64,000 nucleotides of DNA from Sipunculus nudus. Its lineage: Eukaryota; Annelida; Sipuncula; Golfingiida; Sipunculidae. How positions within the stretch are numbered: the stretch's first letter is position 1; the number at the start of each line of letters is the position of its first letter. Both the position numbers and the translations under genes were made by a program. The stretch spans positions 49,588,124-49,652,123 of the forward strand of contig CM049308.1 of assembly GCA_026874595.1 (NCBI GenBank), in the 5' to 3' direction. Shown piece by piece: positions 22,916-35,000 of the stretch. Below the pieces are notes generated by a model. That model did no database searches, was not told the origin of the DNA, and saw nothing but the letters and a program-made list of their open reading frames with translations.

Positions 22916-24065
22916 CTTATCAGTTACTAAAGTGGGAAAAAATCTAGGTGTTTTAGTACTGTTCCCCTGTCGAACTGATTGGTACAAAATGGAAAATGCC
23001 TTTCCATGCTAGTGTCTGTCTGTCTGAGACAGATGGAAAGGTGTTTTTACAACCCCTGATATATATAAATTATCCATTGGACAGTTTTGGCGAAATGGCG
23101 AAACCATCACCGGACATATATATATGGCATCACAGTTTTGCAAAAACCTTATATATAATTTAACAATTTCCCTGAACCGAAACCAGTTTCAAATTTTTGT
23201 GTGGGCCTGAATATGAACCCTCCCCCCCCCCCTCCCAGCTAGGCCCCTTGCAGGAAAACAGTTTACCTGGACCCCTCCTGTGTGTATTTAGGAATAACAT
23301 TTAATGTGACACCCTAGGCCCCCCTGCCATGTTTCTGGTGTCCACTATTACAAAAATTTTATGTAGGTTTAGACGAACAAAGACAATTAGCCACAGGCTA
23401 TTATGACCTACCACACCCTAATCAAACATAAATTAATATTAGTTACTTTAAGATATCAAAAATAATAAGAAGAATACATTAACATATGTGAAAATAAGTA
23501 TCACACTGAGGTCTGATCAATTTTAAGGATCAAGTTAAGCATGAAGCTGTATTATGTGAATAACATTTGATTTAGAGTTTATATAAATTACAGTGACCAA
23601 TACATATTGAAAAAAATCACAATAAGGCATACAGTGACAAAATAATTTGAAAAAGGCATACAGCCAAAGAAGGATGTCAATTCTGACCAAGTGATATTAA
23701 GTATTACACAGATTACAACTGCAGGATGCCCCTTTCCAGTACAATAACTTTATTTTGAAGGCTCTAAGGGACTCTGCATTTTTACAGTCTATCCGAGAGA
23801 TTCCGTAGCATAGTACCAAGATAATTTAGTGGGTACCATAAGTAACACTCTTTGTTACCGGCACTGCCAGTCCATAGCTAGCTAGTCTGGTGGCATGGCC
23901 AGTAACAGGTGTAGTGAAGTACTGTTTAAGATACACTGGACTTAGATTATGAATTATTTTGAAGACTGCAATTAATATTTGATTTTGTCTATCTGTTTTG
24001 AGAGAAATAATTAAGATAAGCTGCTTTCAGGAGCTGATCATAGTCGTTAAAAGCATTGTTGTAAA
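22916..24065. other. Non-coding interval
   Basis: No gene supported. A C-rich stretch at about 23220-23236 (11 Cs, then tccc) stands out. The remainder is AT-rich unique-looking sequence. Confidence 0.5.
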
Positions 24066-24225
24066 CAAGTTTAAGGGCTCTTTTGGGGCTGGACTATATA
24101 CCGAAGTACACTGAAAAACACTGAAATACACCAAAAAACACTGAAATACACTGAAATAACATAGAAATCCACTGAAATAACAGTCACTACCACCAGTATA
24201 TGTGTTCAATACACATATATTTATT

Positions 24226-24282
<57 letters not shown>

Positions 24283-25077
24283 TATATAATTAATTATATA
24301 TATATATTTATTGTACACCTATACACGTGGTAATGACAGTTATTTCATTGTATTTTGGTGTTATTTCAGTGTATTTTGGTGTTTTATGGTTTATTTTGGT
24401 GTTATATTTTGAATTAATTAAATATTTACTAACCCTGTGCATATAAATGCCTGTACATCTTGTACATTTGCTGTCAAACCGCACCAAAAATACACCGGAA
24501 GTAATCAAATGTATATCTTAATAGCACAAACACATGGTATGTAGATGTAGTAGATATTTATGATAATGATCATTATCAAGAAAAACAAGAGAGAGAGAGA
24601 GAGAGAGAAGAGAACATGTTTATCCAAAATAGCACGGAAGAAATAACAGAATGTTGGTTAATAGAACAGACAAAGGAAAAGCACTTTGATGTATCACTAA
24701 AAACCATACATCCAACTAAGTCAAGAACACAAAAATATACACAAGTTGCTAAGACTAATCTTTAAGCACAAAGAGAGAGATGATCACTAAATTTGTCAAA
24801 CTGATTTCACTTTCCAGCATTTGTACTGTGAAAACAGATCTATTTGTGGAGTTTATCATTGAAGATTGTAGAACCAGTGAAGCAGTGACCATGCATATCA
24901 ACAGGTCTACCAACAAGACAAGTCTTATTTCAGTCAATGTAGTAGCTTTGATGCATGTGATGCATAAGAAGACACTGCAGTATCTCTCAAGTACAAGTCT
25001 CCTTCTCTTAAGTGTACAAGTCCTCTCTGACTGTACCCGTTTTCTTTGACCATTTTTTTACCACTTCAGGGAGCAAC

Positions 25078-25134
<57 letters not shown>

Positions 25135-25255
25135 ATATTGAACATATATTCTGGTGGCATTGACTGTTATTTCAGTATTATTTGAGTTTATTTCGGTGCT
25201 ATTTCAGTGTATTTTGGTGTTATTTCAGTGTATTTCGGTATTTAGTCCCCTCTTT
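24066..25255. repeat. Foldback element with (TA)n centre, nested second half-copy
   Basis: The left arm (~24075-24185) is built from CACTGAAATACA-type 12-mers. The complementary arm (TGTATTTTGGTGTTATTTCAG type) lies at 24340-24405 across a (TA)n tract at 24230-24275. A second (TA)n tract (25080-25128) and right arm (25160-25245) follow. The outer edges mirror each other: 'ggctggactatataccgaag' on the left, and on the right the complement of 'ggactaaataccgaaatac'. A (GA)n tract lies at 24588-24608. The 89-codon frame between (24780-25049) shows no known domain. Confidence 0.65.
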
Positions 25256-25830
25256 TTGGGATACTCTCTAGCAACAGCCTGCCACCCGAAACATGGATTT
25301 TTGATGAACTGAAGATGATAGGCCTGTCACGGCGTCAGTTTATTTCATAAGCCTGAGTGTCATGTTTAAATGCCAGATGACAGAATACCTAAAGTGAGAT
25401 AATATAAGATTTTTAACCAGAAGCTGAGGACATGTATAGAATCCGGTCTACATGGACGAGGTCATGGGCGTATACGGACGGACGAAGGAATCATGTACCG
25501 GTACAGTAACAAGAGCAGTAAGAGGCATGTCATGTCATATCATCAGGCATGTCATGGTTTATGCTGATGACCACTTATGATGAGACGGTGCAGTCAGTTT
25601 AGATCGACCCATCTTGGAAATGAATACCGGATTCTATACTCTGGCCGCTGAGATTTCACTCATAACAAGTGACCCGTGGGTCATGAAGCTAAGGTGACTG
25701 ACATGTTGATAATATGTCCTTGCACAGACAACCATTAAGTTAGGTGGCATCATTGTTCATGCATATAAGCTTAGTTCATCTAGACCCATAAGCACAACAA
25801 ATCTGATGACAATCCAACCAGCCTTTCATG
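25256..25830. other. Non-coding interval with a 14-bp inverted repeat
   Basis: 'gtatagaatccggt' near 25435 and its complement 'accggattctatac' near 25627 form a perfect inverted pair about 180 bp apart. A GTGACCCGTGGGTCA palindromic phrase (25669-25683) recurs near 35998 and, altered, near 47784. No coding content is supported. Confidence 0.5.
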
Positions 25831-26600
25831 AGGAATCTGGCAATTTGTGTGTATTTTGCATTATTTCAGGGGTGCTCAAACATACCCCAAAACTTTGAGA
25901 ATATAGGTCACTGTGACCCAATTTCAGGTTTCTGGGGAGAACTTTTGAGGAACTCTCAGGATGTCAAGTTAGAAGATTCTTGGCCCCATGGTTATGATTT
26001 GTACCCTACTTTGGTATCAAATTTTTAATTATTTTGGGGGTACTTCTTAGCTTGGAAAGTAGGTCTCTGTTTCCTATATCTTCCAAGCTACGGGGCACAG
26101 AAGTACCCCTAGAATAATTGAAAGCTTGACACAAAAGCTCCAGTATCTGAACAACTAATGCATTGATCACCAAGAATCTTTGCATGCATAAAGATCAAGG
26201 AGTCTTTCATCGGTTTCTGCAGACTGGTGGTGCCACCTCAAAGTAATTATTTTATTTTTTTTACACAGTTTTTTTTCTTTCTGTTTGAGACCTTTTATGA
26301 TGCGGTCATTTGTGAAAGTGCACAAATCGTAACCATTGGTCCTAGAATCTTCTATCTTGACATGCAGTAAGGTCCATGAAAAATCTTCTTGGAACCCTGA
26401 AATAAGGTTTCTGTGAACCAAATTATCCAAGTCATGGGGCTTATAATCACCCCCTGGAATAATGGAAAATTTGATACCAAAGCAGGGCACAAATCATAAT
26501 CATTGGACCTAGAATCATCTATTTTGACATCCCAGGAGGTCCAGGAAAAGTCTTCTTGGAAACCTTAAATTAGGTCACTGTGACCTATATTATCTGAGTT
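25831..26600. repeat. Further diverged copies of the 20-23 kb dispersed repeat
   Basis: Shares the phrases 'aactaatgcattgatcacca', 'agactggtgg', 'ggacctagaatc' and 'cttcttggaaacct' with the 20041-22915 block, in more diverged form and at least two orientations. The 107-codon minus frame (26167-26490) and 66-codon plus frame (25828-26028) are translations of this repeat and resemble those of the earlier block. Confidence 0.65.
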
Positions 26601-28203
26601 ACAGGCCATGTTTGAGCAACCCAGGAAGAATGCAAAATACACAAAAATTGCCAGATTCCTCAAGAAAGGCTGGATTGATTGTCATGAAATTTGGTGTGTT
26701 AGGGTCTTGATGAACTTGTTTTCCTTCACTGCACATTTGTGTTTCGTATATAACACTGTTACTATGGAAAAGATGCAGTTCTTTTTGCATGCAATTATCC
26801 ATGTAGGATGGGATGTAAAATGAACGATGTACACTGACTGAAGTGTGAATGAAAGTTTGAAATGATAGTCCTAATAATTGTATCTTAAGCAGAAAGGCAT
26901 TTTTGTTTTCTGCGGAAAGGCAAACCTGTATTAATGCCTTTCCCCTGCAACAGGTGAAAACTTCAGAGTATTAAGATCCCTGTATATACTGGCATGCTTG
27001 TGGCTTTGGGCCAAAGTAGTGCAATTTTGTTGATCATTTTATGTTGATGGCTGTTAGAGTTAAATAAGCAATGATTAAAGTATAAACAGTCTTTCAAAAG
27101 TGTCTTGAATTCATTATTCCTAACTTTAGCCTTGAAGAGCTAAATTAAGATGAGATTTAAAACATAGGTCTCTAACTGCCCAGGCATTGATCTCTAACTT
27201 TTGATAATTAACAATAATTCATTTAATTTATAATTGTTAAAAAATTTATGATGTTACCATAATATTACTATATAAACTGAAACTATATAAACTATATTAC
27301 TATATAAACTAATATAAATACATTTAATAGGTGAAACCAAATTTCACCAGTTTTCCTGAAACAAAACTGGTACTATATTTTCGAGTGGGGTCTTATATTT
27401 ATTTAAAATAACTAAAATAGTATCCTATTTACTCAGTAGATGGTGCTTTGGAACTAGACATAAAGAAACCTAAATCACCTGGTTTGGTATTACATCTTCT
27501 GGTAAGGATAGTAGGATTGTAGAAAGGTAGGCCTGTAGGATTCCTCCTAATGAGATTGTGGGTTTGATTCCATACAGTGCTGACTTCAGACATTCATTAG
27601 GAAATGTTAGGAAGGCAGAGACATCTGGTGGACCCTTCTGCAAGTGGTTGTTTCGTCTAGACACTAACCTCTTCCTGGTGGGCTCTGTGGGACAGTCAGG
27701 ACTTCTTATCACAAATGTCAAACTTTAAAATCAAAATTTGTTAGATTTCAAGGAAACACATGTTTACATTCACATGAGTAATTGCTTGCAGAATATTACT
27801 CATTCCATGTAGTTGTTATTCATGTGATTTGCCTTGAAACAATTCTGATCTTATTTGACTGGACTGCTTCACCCTCTTCACTACATTGATACCTCCATTG
27901 TATTTAGAAGCTGTGGTGCATTGTGGGGTCAGATAGTGATGTCCACAATTCCTAAACAGCAGTGATTTTCTTGTGAGTCTGATTCTGCACAGTATGACAA
28001 GTGACATCTAGTGAAGTACACAGGAAATAAATAGAAAGAAATAAGCATCAGATCAAAGACTAAAATGAAATTTAGAATGCTCATTTATCTTTGAGAACTT
28101 AAACAGTTGCTGAAGACTGGTGGCAACACCTGCAATTTTCTATTTTTTTTGTATTTGCTATATTTTTTAGGTTGATACATGTATACTGGTTCTGACGTCA
28201 ACA
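26601..28203. other. Interval upstream of the DHRS7-like gene
   Basis: No coding gene supported. The gene's promoter and 5' untranslated exon should lie in or before this interval, because the first coding exon begins right after a splice-acceptor-like AG, but no core promoter can be called from sequence alone. A partial copy of the dispersed repeat (tgctgaagactggtggcaacacctgcaattt) lies at about 28108-28138. Confidence 0.45.
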
Positions 28204-28683
28204 GGACAAAAATCATATCAATAGTAGGCCACAAATCATATCAATAGTAGGCCACAAATCATATCAATAGTAGGCCCCCAATCATATCAATACTAGGCCA
28301 CAAATCATATCAATAGTAGGCCACCAATCATATCAATACTAGGCCACAAATCATATCAATACTAGGCCACAAATCATATCAATATTAGGCCACCAATCAT
28401 ATCAATACTAGGCCACAAATCATATCAATACTAGGCCACAAATCATATCAATACTAGGCCACCAATCATATCAATACTAGGCCACCAATCATATCAATAC
28501 TAGGCCAAAAATCATATCAATACTAGGCCAAAAATCATATCAATAGTAGGCCACCAATCATATCAATACTAGGCCACAAATCATATCAATACTAGGCCAC
28601 AAATCTTATCAATACTAGGCCACCAATCATATCAATACTAGGCCACAAATCATATCAATACTAGGCCACAAATCATATCAATC
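28204..28683. repeat. 23-bp minisatellite upstream of the first coding exon
   Basis: About 21 tandem copies of CCACAAATCATATCAATACTAGG with 'agtagg', 'attagg', 'aaaaatc' and 'accaatc' variants. The 3' edge is ~220 bp before the first coding exon. Units are head to tail without spacers, so this is not a CRISPR array. Confidence 0.92.
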
Positions 28684-28901
28684 AGTCAGAAACAAACATT
28701 TAAGTAATGAATATATATCAGAATTCTTGTATACATATCTGTTGAAAATACATGAGGTTTGGGAAATTATAAAATCTGTTTGTAGTATATATTTATATAA
28801 AACATTTTATATCTGTTTTCTCATCTGATTTCAGACCTTTCTCAGTTTTCTCAGCTTTGGAAGGATTATACTCTTGGTTTAATTTATGATTTCTCTACCA
28901 G

Positions 28902-29031
28902 ATGGATCTATGCTGGACATCTGTCGGCTGCTGGGCTGTTGGTGCCTACTGTGTGATACAGCTGGTACGTTTTGCTCTTGGAGATGCAGATCTCAGTCTA
29001 TTATACTATGAGATGTTTGGAAAGCCTGTCT
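28902..29031 (+). CDS. DHRS7: DHRS7 coding exon 1
   Basis: ATG at 28902 begins directly after a good acceptor (tttctctaccag), implying an untranslated upstream exon. It encodes the membrane anchor ([12 protein letters not shown]) and the family signature [15 protein letters not shown]. The length before the cofactor loop matches human DHRS7, supporting this ATG. The donor is t|GTGAGT at 29032; phase 1. Confidence 0.88.
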
Positions 29032-32000
29032 GTGAGTATTCTAGTTGTAGATACATTTGTATTTTTTTTTACAGATGGACAAGACCTGTACAAATGCAAA
29101 AGATGTGATGTAAATATCAAACACCTCATACAGACGGCAGACAAAATCCACAAGAATGACAGACACGTATATAACCCATTCTTAAAGAACATGACACATA
29201 ATTCATGTATATGGCTCACTCTTTAAGAAAATGACAGACAATTCATGTATGTGACCCATTCTTAATGAACATGACAAACACTTCATGTATATGACCCATA
29301 CCTCATAAACATGACAGACACTTCATGCATATGACCCATACCTAATGAACTTGTCAGACACTGCATGCATATGATCCATACTTAATGAATATGACAGACA
29401 GTTCATGTATATGACCGATACTTAATGAACATGACTAACACTTCATGTCAATGATCCACACATAATGAACATGGCAGACACTTCCTGTATATGATCCATA
29501 CTTAATGAACATGACAGACACTTCCTGTATATGATCCATATTTAATGAACATGGCAGACACTTCATTCATATAACCAGTACTTTATTGACATGACAGACA
29601 ATTCATGTATATGACCCATACTTAATGAACATGACAGACACTTCATGTATATGACCTTTTCTAAATGAACATGACAGATACTTCATGCATATGTTCCATT
29701 CTTAATGAACATGACAGACAATTCATGCATATGACCCATTCTTCATGAACATGACAGACACTTCATGCATATGACCCATACTTAATTAACATGAAAGACA
29801 CTTCATGTATATGACCTTTTCTAAATGAACATGACAGACACTTCATGCATATGTTCCATTCTTTATGAACATGACAGACAATTCATGCATATGACCCATT
29901 CTTCATGAACATGACAGACACTTCATGCATATGACCCATACTTAATTAACATGACAGACACTTCATGTATATGAAACATAATTAATGAACATGTCAGACA
30001 ATTCAAGCATACGACCCATTCTTCATGAACATGACAGACACTTCATGCATATGAACCTTTCTTAATGAACATGACAGACACTTCATGTAAATGATCCATA
30101 TTTAATGAACATGGCAGACACTTCATTCATATAACCAGTACTTTATTGACATGACAGACAATTCATGTATATGACCCATACTTAATTAACATGACAGACA
30201 CTTCATGCATATGACCCATTCTTAATGAACATGTCAGACAATTCAAGCATATGACCCATTCTTCATGAACATGACAGACACTTCATGCATATGACCCATT
30301 CTTAATGAACATGACAGACACTTCATGTATATGATCCATGTTTAATGAACATGACAGACACTTCATGTATATGATCCATATTTAATGAACATTGCAGATA
30401 CTTCATTCATATGACCAGTACTTTATTGACATGACAGACAATTCATGTATATGACCCATACTTAATGAACACGACGGACACTTCATGTATATGACCTTAT
30501 CTCAATGAACATGACAGACACTTCATGCATATGTTCCATTCTTAATGAACATGACAGACACTTCATGCATATGACCCATACTTGATGAATATGACAGACA
30601 CTTCATGTATATGACCAATACTTCATTAACATGACAGACAATTCATGCATATGACCCATATTTAATGAAAATGACAGACACTTCATGTATATGAGCCATA
30701 CTTAATAAACTTGACAGACACTTCCTGTACATGTATGTGACCCATATTTATTTAAAATGACAGACACCTCATGCATATGGCCCATACTTAGTGCACAAGG
30801 CTGACATTTCATGTGGATGATAGATTTATCATATCATTTTTAGTGGAGTGATAATTTTGTCTAGGCCTTCCCCCCCCCCCCCCCCCCCCCACCTAAGGAA
30901 GATATGTTGTTTTGAGTGCCATTGTCTGTTGTCGTCTGCCTGGTTAGTCATCTGTAGGATATCTCATGAGCGTGATAACTTTTGAAGGGCTGCATATTTT
31001 ATCCCAAAATTCAAAACACAAATTTTTTCTACCAAAGTCTCAGAGATGTTCAAGATGACCTTGACCATCTTCAAGGCTAAATATGCCAAAACGTCAAATT
31101 TTTTTAATTTCGAAACTTCTTAAATATTTCACATTTTGTCCTCCAATTTGGTAAGCGACTTGTTTCAAAAAAGTTCTTAGATGGTTTTGCAAACCTGTGA
31201 CCTTGACCAGGTTCTTCAAGGTCAAATAAGCCTAAGTACAGTTATTGTCTTTTGAACACACTAACTTATGAAGTATTGAGTATTATTCCTTCAGATTTGA
31301 CACACATCTTGTTTTCACTGAGTTCTCAGAATAGTATGGTTACTGGTGACCTTGACCTTAATCTTCAGGGTCAATTTTGCACAAATCTAGGATTATTGTG
31401 ACCCCCATAACAATGGAAGTACTGAATATTTTTAGCTCAGCTGACTTTCAGTCATGCTGGGCTATAGCGATGGGTTTTTGTCCGGCGTCCTTCCGTCTGT
31501 CCGTCCGGCTGTCCGTCCATTAGCAGGGTACAAATCGTAACCGTAGGGGCTAGGGCCATGAACCCCTTATGCAGTCTTAGAGGTTCTAAAAAGATCTCCT
31601 TGCAAACCTGCAATTAGGTCACTGCGACCTATATTCTCGAAGTTATGGGTTGTGTTTGCACCCCCCAGAAATAATTCTTTTAGCCAAAATTTTCATCCCA
31701 AACCTTCCATCTTTCACATACAGCTCACCTACCAACAGGGGAAGAACCATAATTATTTTGAGGTCAAAGGTCAAGGTCACAGAACCAACTTCTTTGAAAA
31801 GCCTCAGGATGCATTTTAAGCCAAACCTTTCATCCCAATTCATTGATCTTTCACATATAGCTCACCTACTAAGTGGGAGAAGAATCCTATAGATGTTGAG
31901 GTCACAAGGTCAAAGGTCAGGGTCACAGGATCCACTTCTTTGAAAAGGTTGTGGACACATTTCAAGCTAGACCTTTCATTCCAAACCTTTCAGCACTGAT

Positions 32001-35000
32001 ATCGCTTCTCTGCCAACAGGGGAAAAGACCTGTTGATTTTGAGGTCAAAGGTCAAGTTCACAGCACCCTCTTCTTGCGTGGAGTCATTTTAAGGCAAACT
32101 TTTCAATCTATACTTTCCATCTGTCATATATGGCTTGCCTACCAATAGGAGAAGAAGCCTATTGATGTTGAGTTCAAAAGATCAAAGGTCAAGGTCACAA
32201 TATTGTTCTAAATGCTTGTGAACATATTTCAAGTGAAACTGTTCAACCCAAACCTTCAGTCTTTCACATATGCCACATCTATGCATCACTGAATTTGATT
32301 CAAACTTCATATTTATGGGTCTTTTTGCATGAAGAAATAACTAATTGATTTTGAGGTCAGCTGGTCAGGAGGTTAAAGGTTGCAGGTCTAAGTTATTCAC
32401 TCATTGGTTGCCAAGTAATTACACCCGGCCAGATGTAAGTGGTAAGTAGTTACCCATCATTTAGAAAGAATCCAGTTGATATGTGGGCAAAAAGCCAAGG
32501 TCATAGGTCAGGGATGTTCACAATAACTCATTTTGTAGACCATCTCTATTTTTCTTGTTTTCTTGTATATATAACCATGGCACTCACAACTGGTACATCT
32601 CACTATGTGCCCATAATTGTCAGTGACACTTGTGATATATGACTCCCTTTTGTATCAGCTCATGGAGTGATAAGGATATATCATTAGTGCATAACAAAAA
32701 CACTGTTGCCGGAATGCTCTGGCCAGGCATTAAGACTATGAGAGTTAAGTGTTAAGGTTTAGCTACTGATTTATAAAATGATGGGAACATTTTGCAGTTT
32801 ATATCATGGAATCATAGCGGTAAACTTAGTTTTCTAGATATCTAAATATTATTATGAAAATCATCAGATATACCAGCAAGTGTTTGTTCTGATAATATGG
32901 TGGTCTTTACCTGGATTTAGGATGGCTTTATTTGATTACAAGACTCTTAGTGATGCTTTCTGCATTTCTTTTCTTTTAGATTTTGCAGTTTACCTACCCT
33001 GCTGACCCCATTGAATAGCAAGCTGATAATTAAAACAAATTGGACTTGCACTTTTTACATTTGCATGTTCATAAATCTGATATGAGAGCTCTCCAACCTG
33101 ATCATGCCTTTTGAATTGTTTTGGACATTCATAACTGTTACATTCTTTGAAGCAATTGCTATAAGTTTAGTGTCTTATTGGAGGATGTGTGATATCAAAT
33201 GTCAGACTTGTCAGAAAACCATTATGTCTGCCAGGTAGCCATTTTAGAAATCCTTTTGCCAGGGCAGTTTCTGTGATTTTTTTATGATGTTTGGTCCCTT
33301 TTAGAGGATGTTTGTTGTTCAATTTCCGACCTGTCAGAAATCCAATATGGCCACCAGGAAGCCATCTTTAAATTCCTGTAGAACATATTATCTCAAGAAC
33401 TATTAAAGTGAATGCAGTGGGATGTATATTAATGTTATCTTGCATTGGGTCAAAGATTTCTTAATAAATGTGACCATCATTTATGAAAGCTCAGTACAGT
33501 TGGCTTGTATTGAATAAAAATTAATAAGGAAGCACCCGTTTCACAATAATTCTTACATGGATTTCCTTGATCTTTTGCTATATTTTGATCTTAAATGTGG
33601 CCTGTGTGGTATTCCTTTTGAGACTGACAGGTATTGAGCAAGCTGTGGGATTAGTTCCTGATAGCTTAACAACCATACATTTTGCCTCAGACCGTCATTG
33701 TATCCCCAGACAAAGTCGGGATACAATGGTTTCACGACGGTCCTGCCGCCGCGGCAGAAAAACCTTGTGAGTGGGATAACTCAAAAAATATTTCACTGAT
33801 TTTTTTCACACTTTACATTTGTATAGATATAGGTAAGGGGACGAAGCCTATTTAAAATGGGGTCATGACCTATGCTAGGAGAATGACCTTGATCTTGAAT
33901 AGGTCCATTATTGCTGAAAATAACACAATTTCTTAAATATCTCAAGTAAGCTTGCATGTACTGGTCTAAAAAATTAAGGTGACCGAAGATCTTGGATAAC
34001 CTTGTGATATACCTATTATTCTTTTCTTGTTTTTACGCCTTTTAATACCCCCATAATTGCCACTTGACAGTACTGTAAGCATTATAAGTCAAAAACTAAT
34101 GGACAGATTTCTTTCATATTATGCACATGTAGAGAGATGGGCTATGGGATGAGGTCTGTTTACATTTGGGTAATGACCTTTACCATGAGAGTGGCCTTGA
34201 CCTTTAATGTGTCCATATTTGGTGAAAATCACACACCTCTTATGATATCTCCAGTGTTGATAGCCATATGGATTTCAAACGTGACTTATGTATGGCCCAC
34301 TACTAAAGTAAGAACCCTATAGGTTCTAGGGTCATGAGGTCTAAGGTCAAGGTCACTGGACTTGCATCTTACAAGATACTGTGGATGCATTTTAAGCCAA
34401 ACTTTCAAGGTCTTCCATCTTGAATATATCGCTCACTTGCCAATAGTGGATGATCCATATCAATTTTGGGGTCACAAGAACAAAGGTCAAGGCCACAGGA
34501 GCTATATGTCAAAAAATTAGTTTCTGGTTGATAATTCCTGCTTTTATTGATGTATTGATTTCAAACTTGACTTATATATGTCCCATTGAAAAAGCAAGAC
34601 TCCAATTGATTTTGGAGTCATGAGGTCAAAGGTCAAGGTCACAGGACACATCTTTAAAAAGATTGTGGATGCATTTTCAGCCAAACATTTCATCTCAGAC
34701 CTTTTATCTTGCACATATAGTTCATCTGCCAATAAAGGAAGACCCCTATCAATTTTGAGGTCACAAGGTCAAAGGTGAAGGTCACAGGAGCCATCTGTCC
34801 AAAAAATAGTTTCTGGATGGTAATTCCTGCTTTTATTGATGTATGGATTTCAAACTTGATTTGTATATGACCCATTGCAAAAGCAAGACCCAAAATGATT
34901 TTGGCATCATGAGGTCAAAGGTCAAGGTCACAACACATCTTTAAAAAGATTGTGGATGCATTTTCAGCCAAACAATTCATCTCAGATCTTTCATCTTGCA

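Noticed and set aside
24780-25049. 89-codon + strand frame between foldback halves
   Set aside because: No domain, signal or homology pattern recognised; length is within chance for this region.
29075-29226. Possible extra or alternative exon after exon 1 (good acceptor tttttttttacag, open in phase 1 to a stop)
   Set aside because: Its product has no similarity to DHRS7 and its end merges into the 40-bp array; a chance acceptor is more likely.
28204-30815. CRISPR-like repeat arrays
   Set aside because: Units are contiguous with no unique spacers and drift gradually; the setting is a eukaryotic intron. They are minisatellites.
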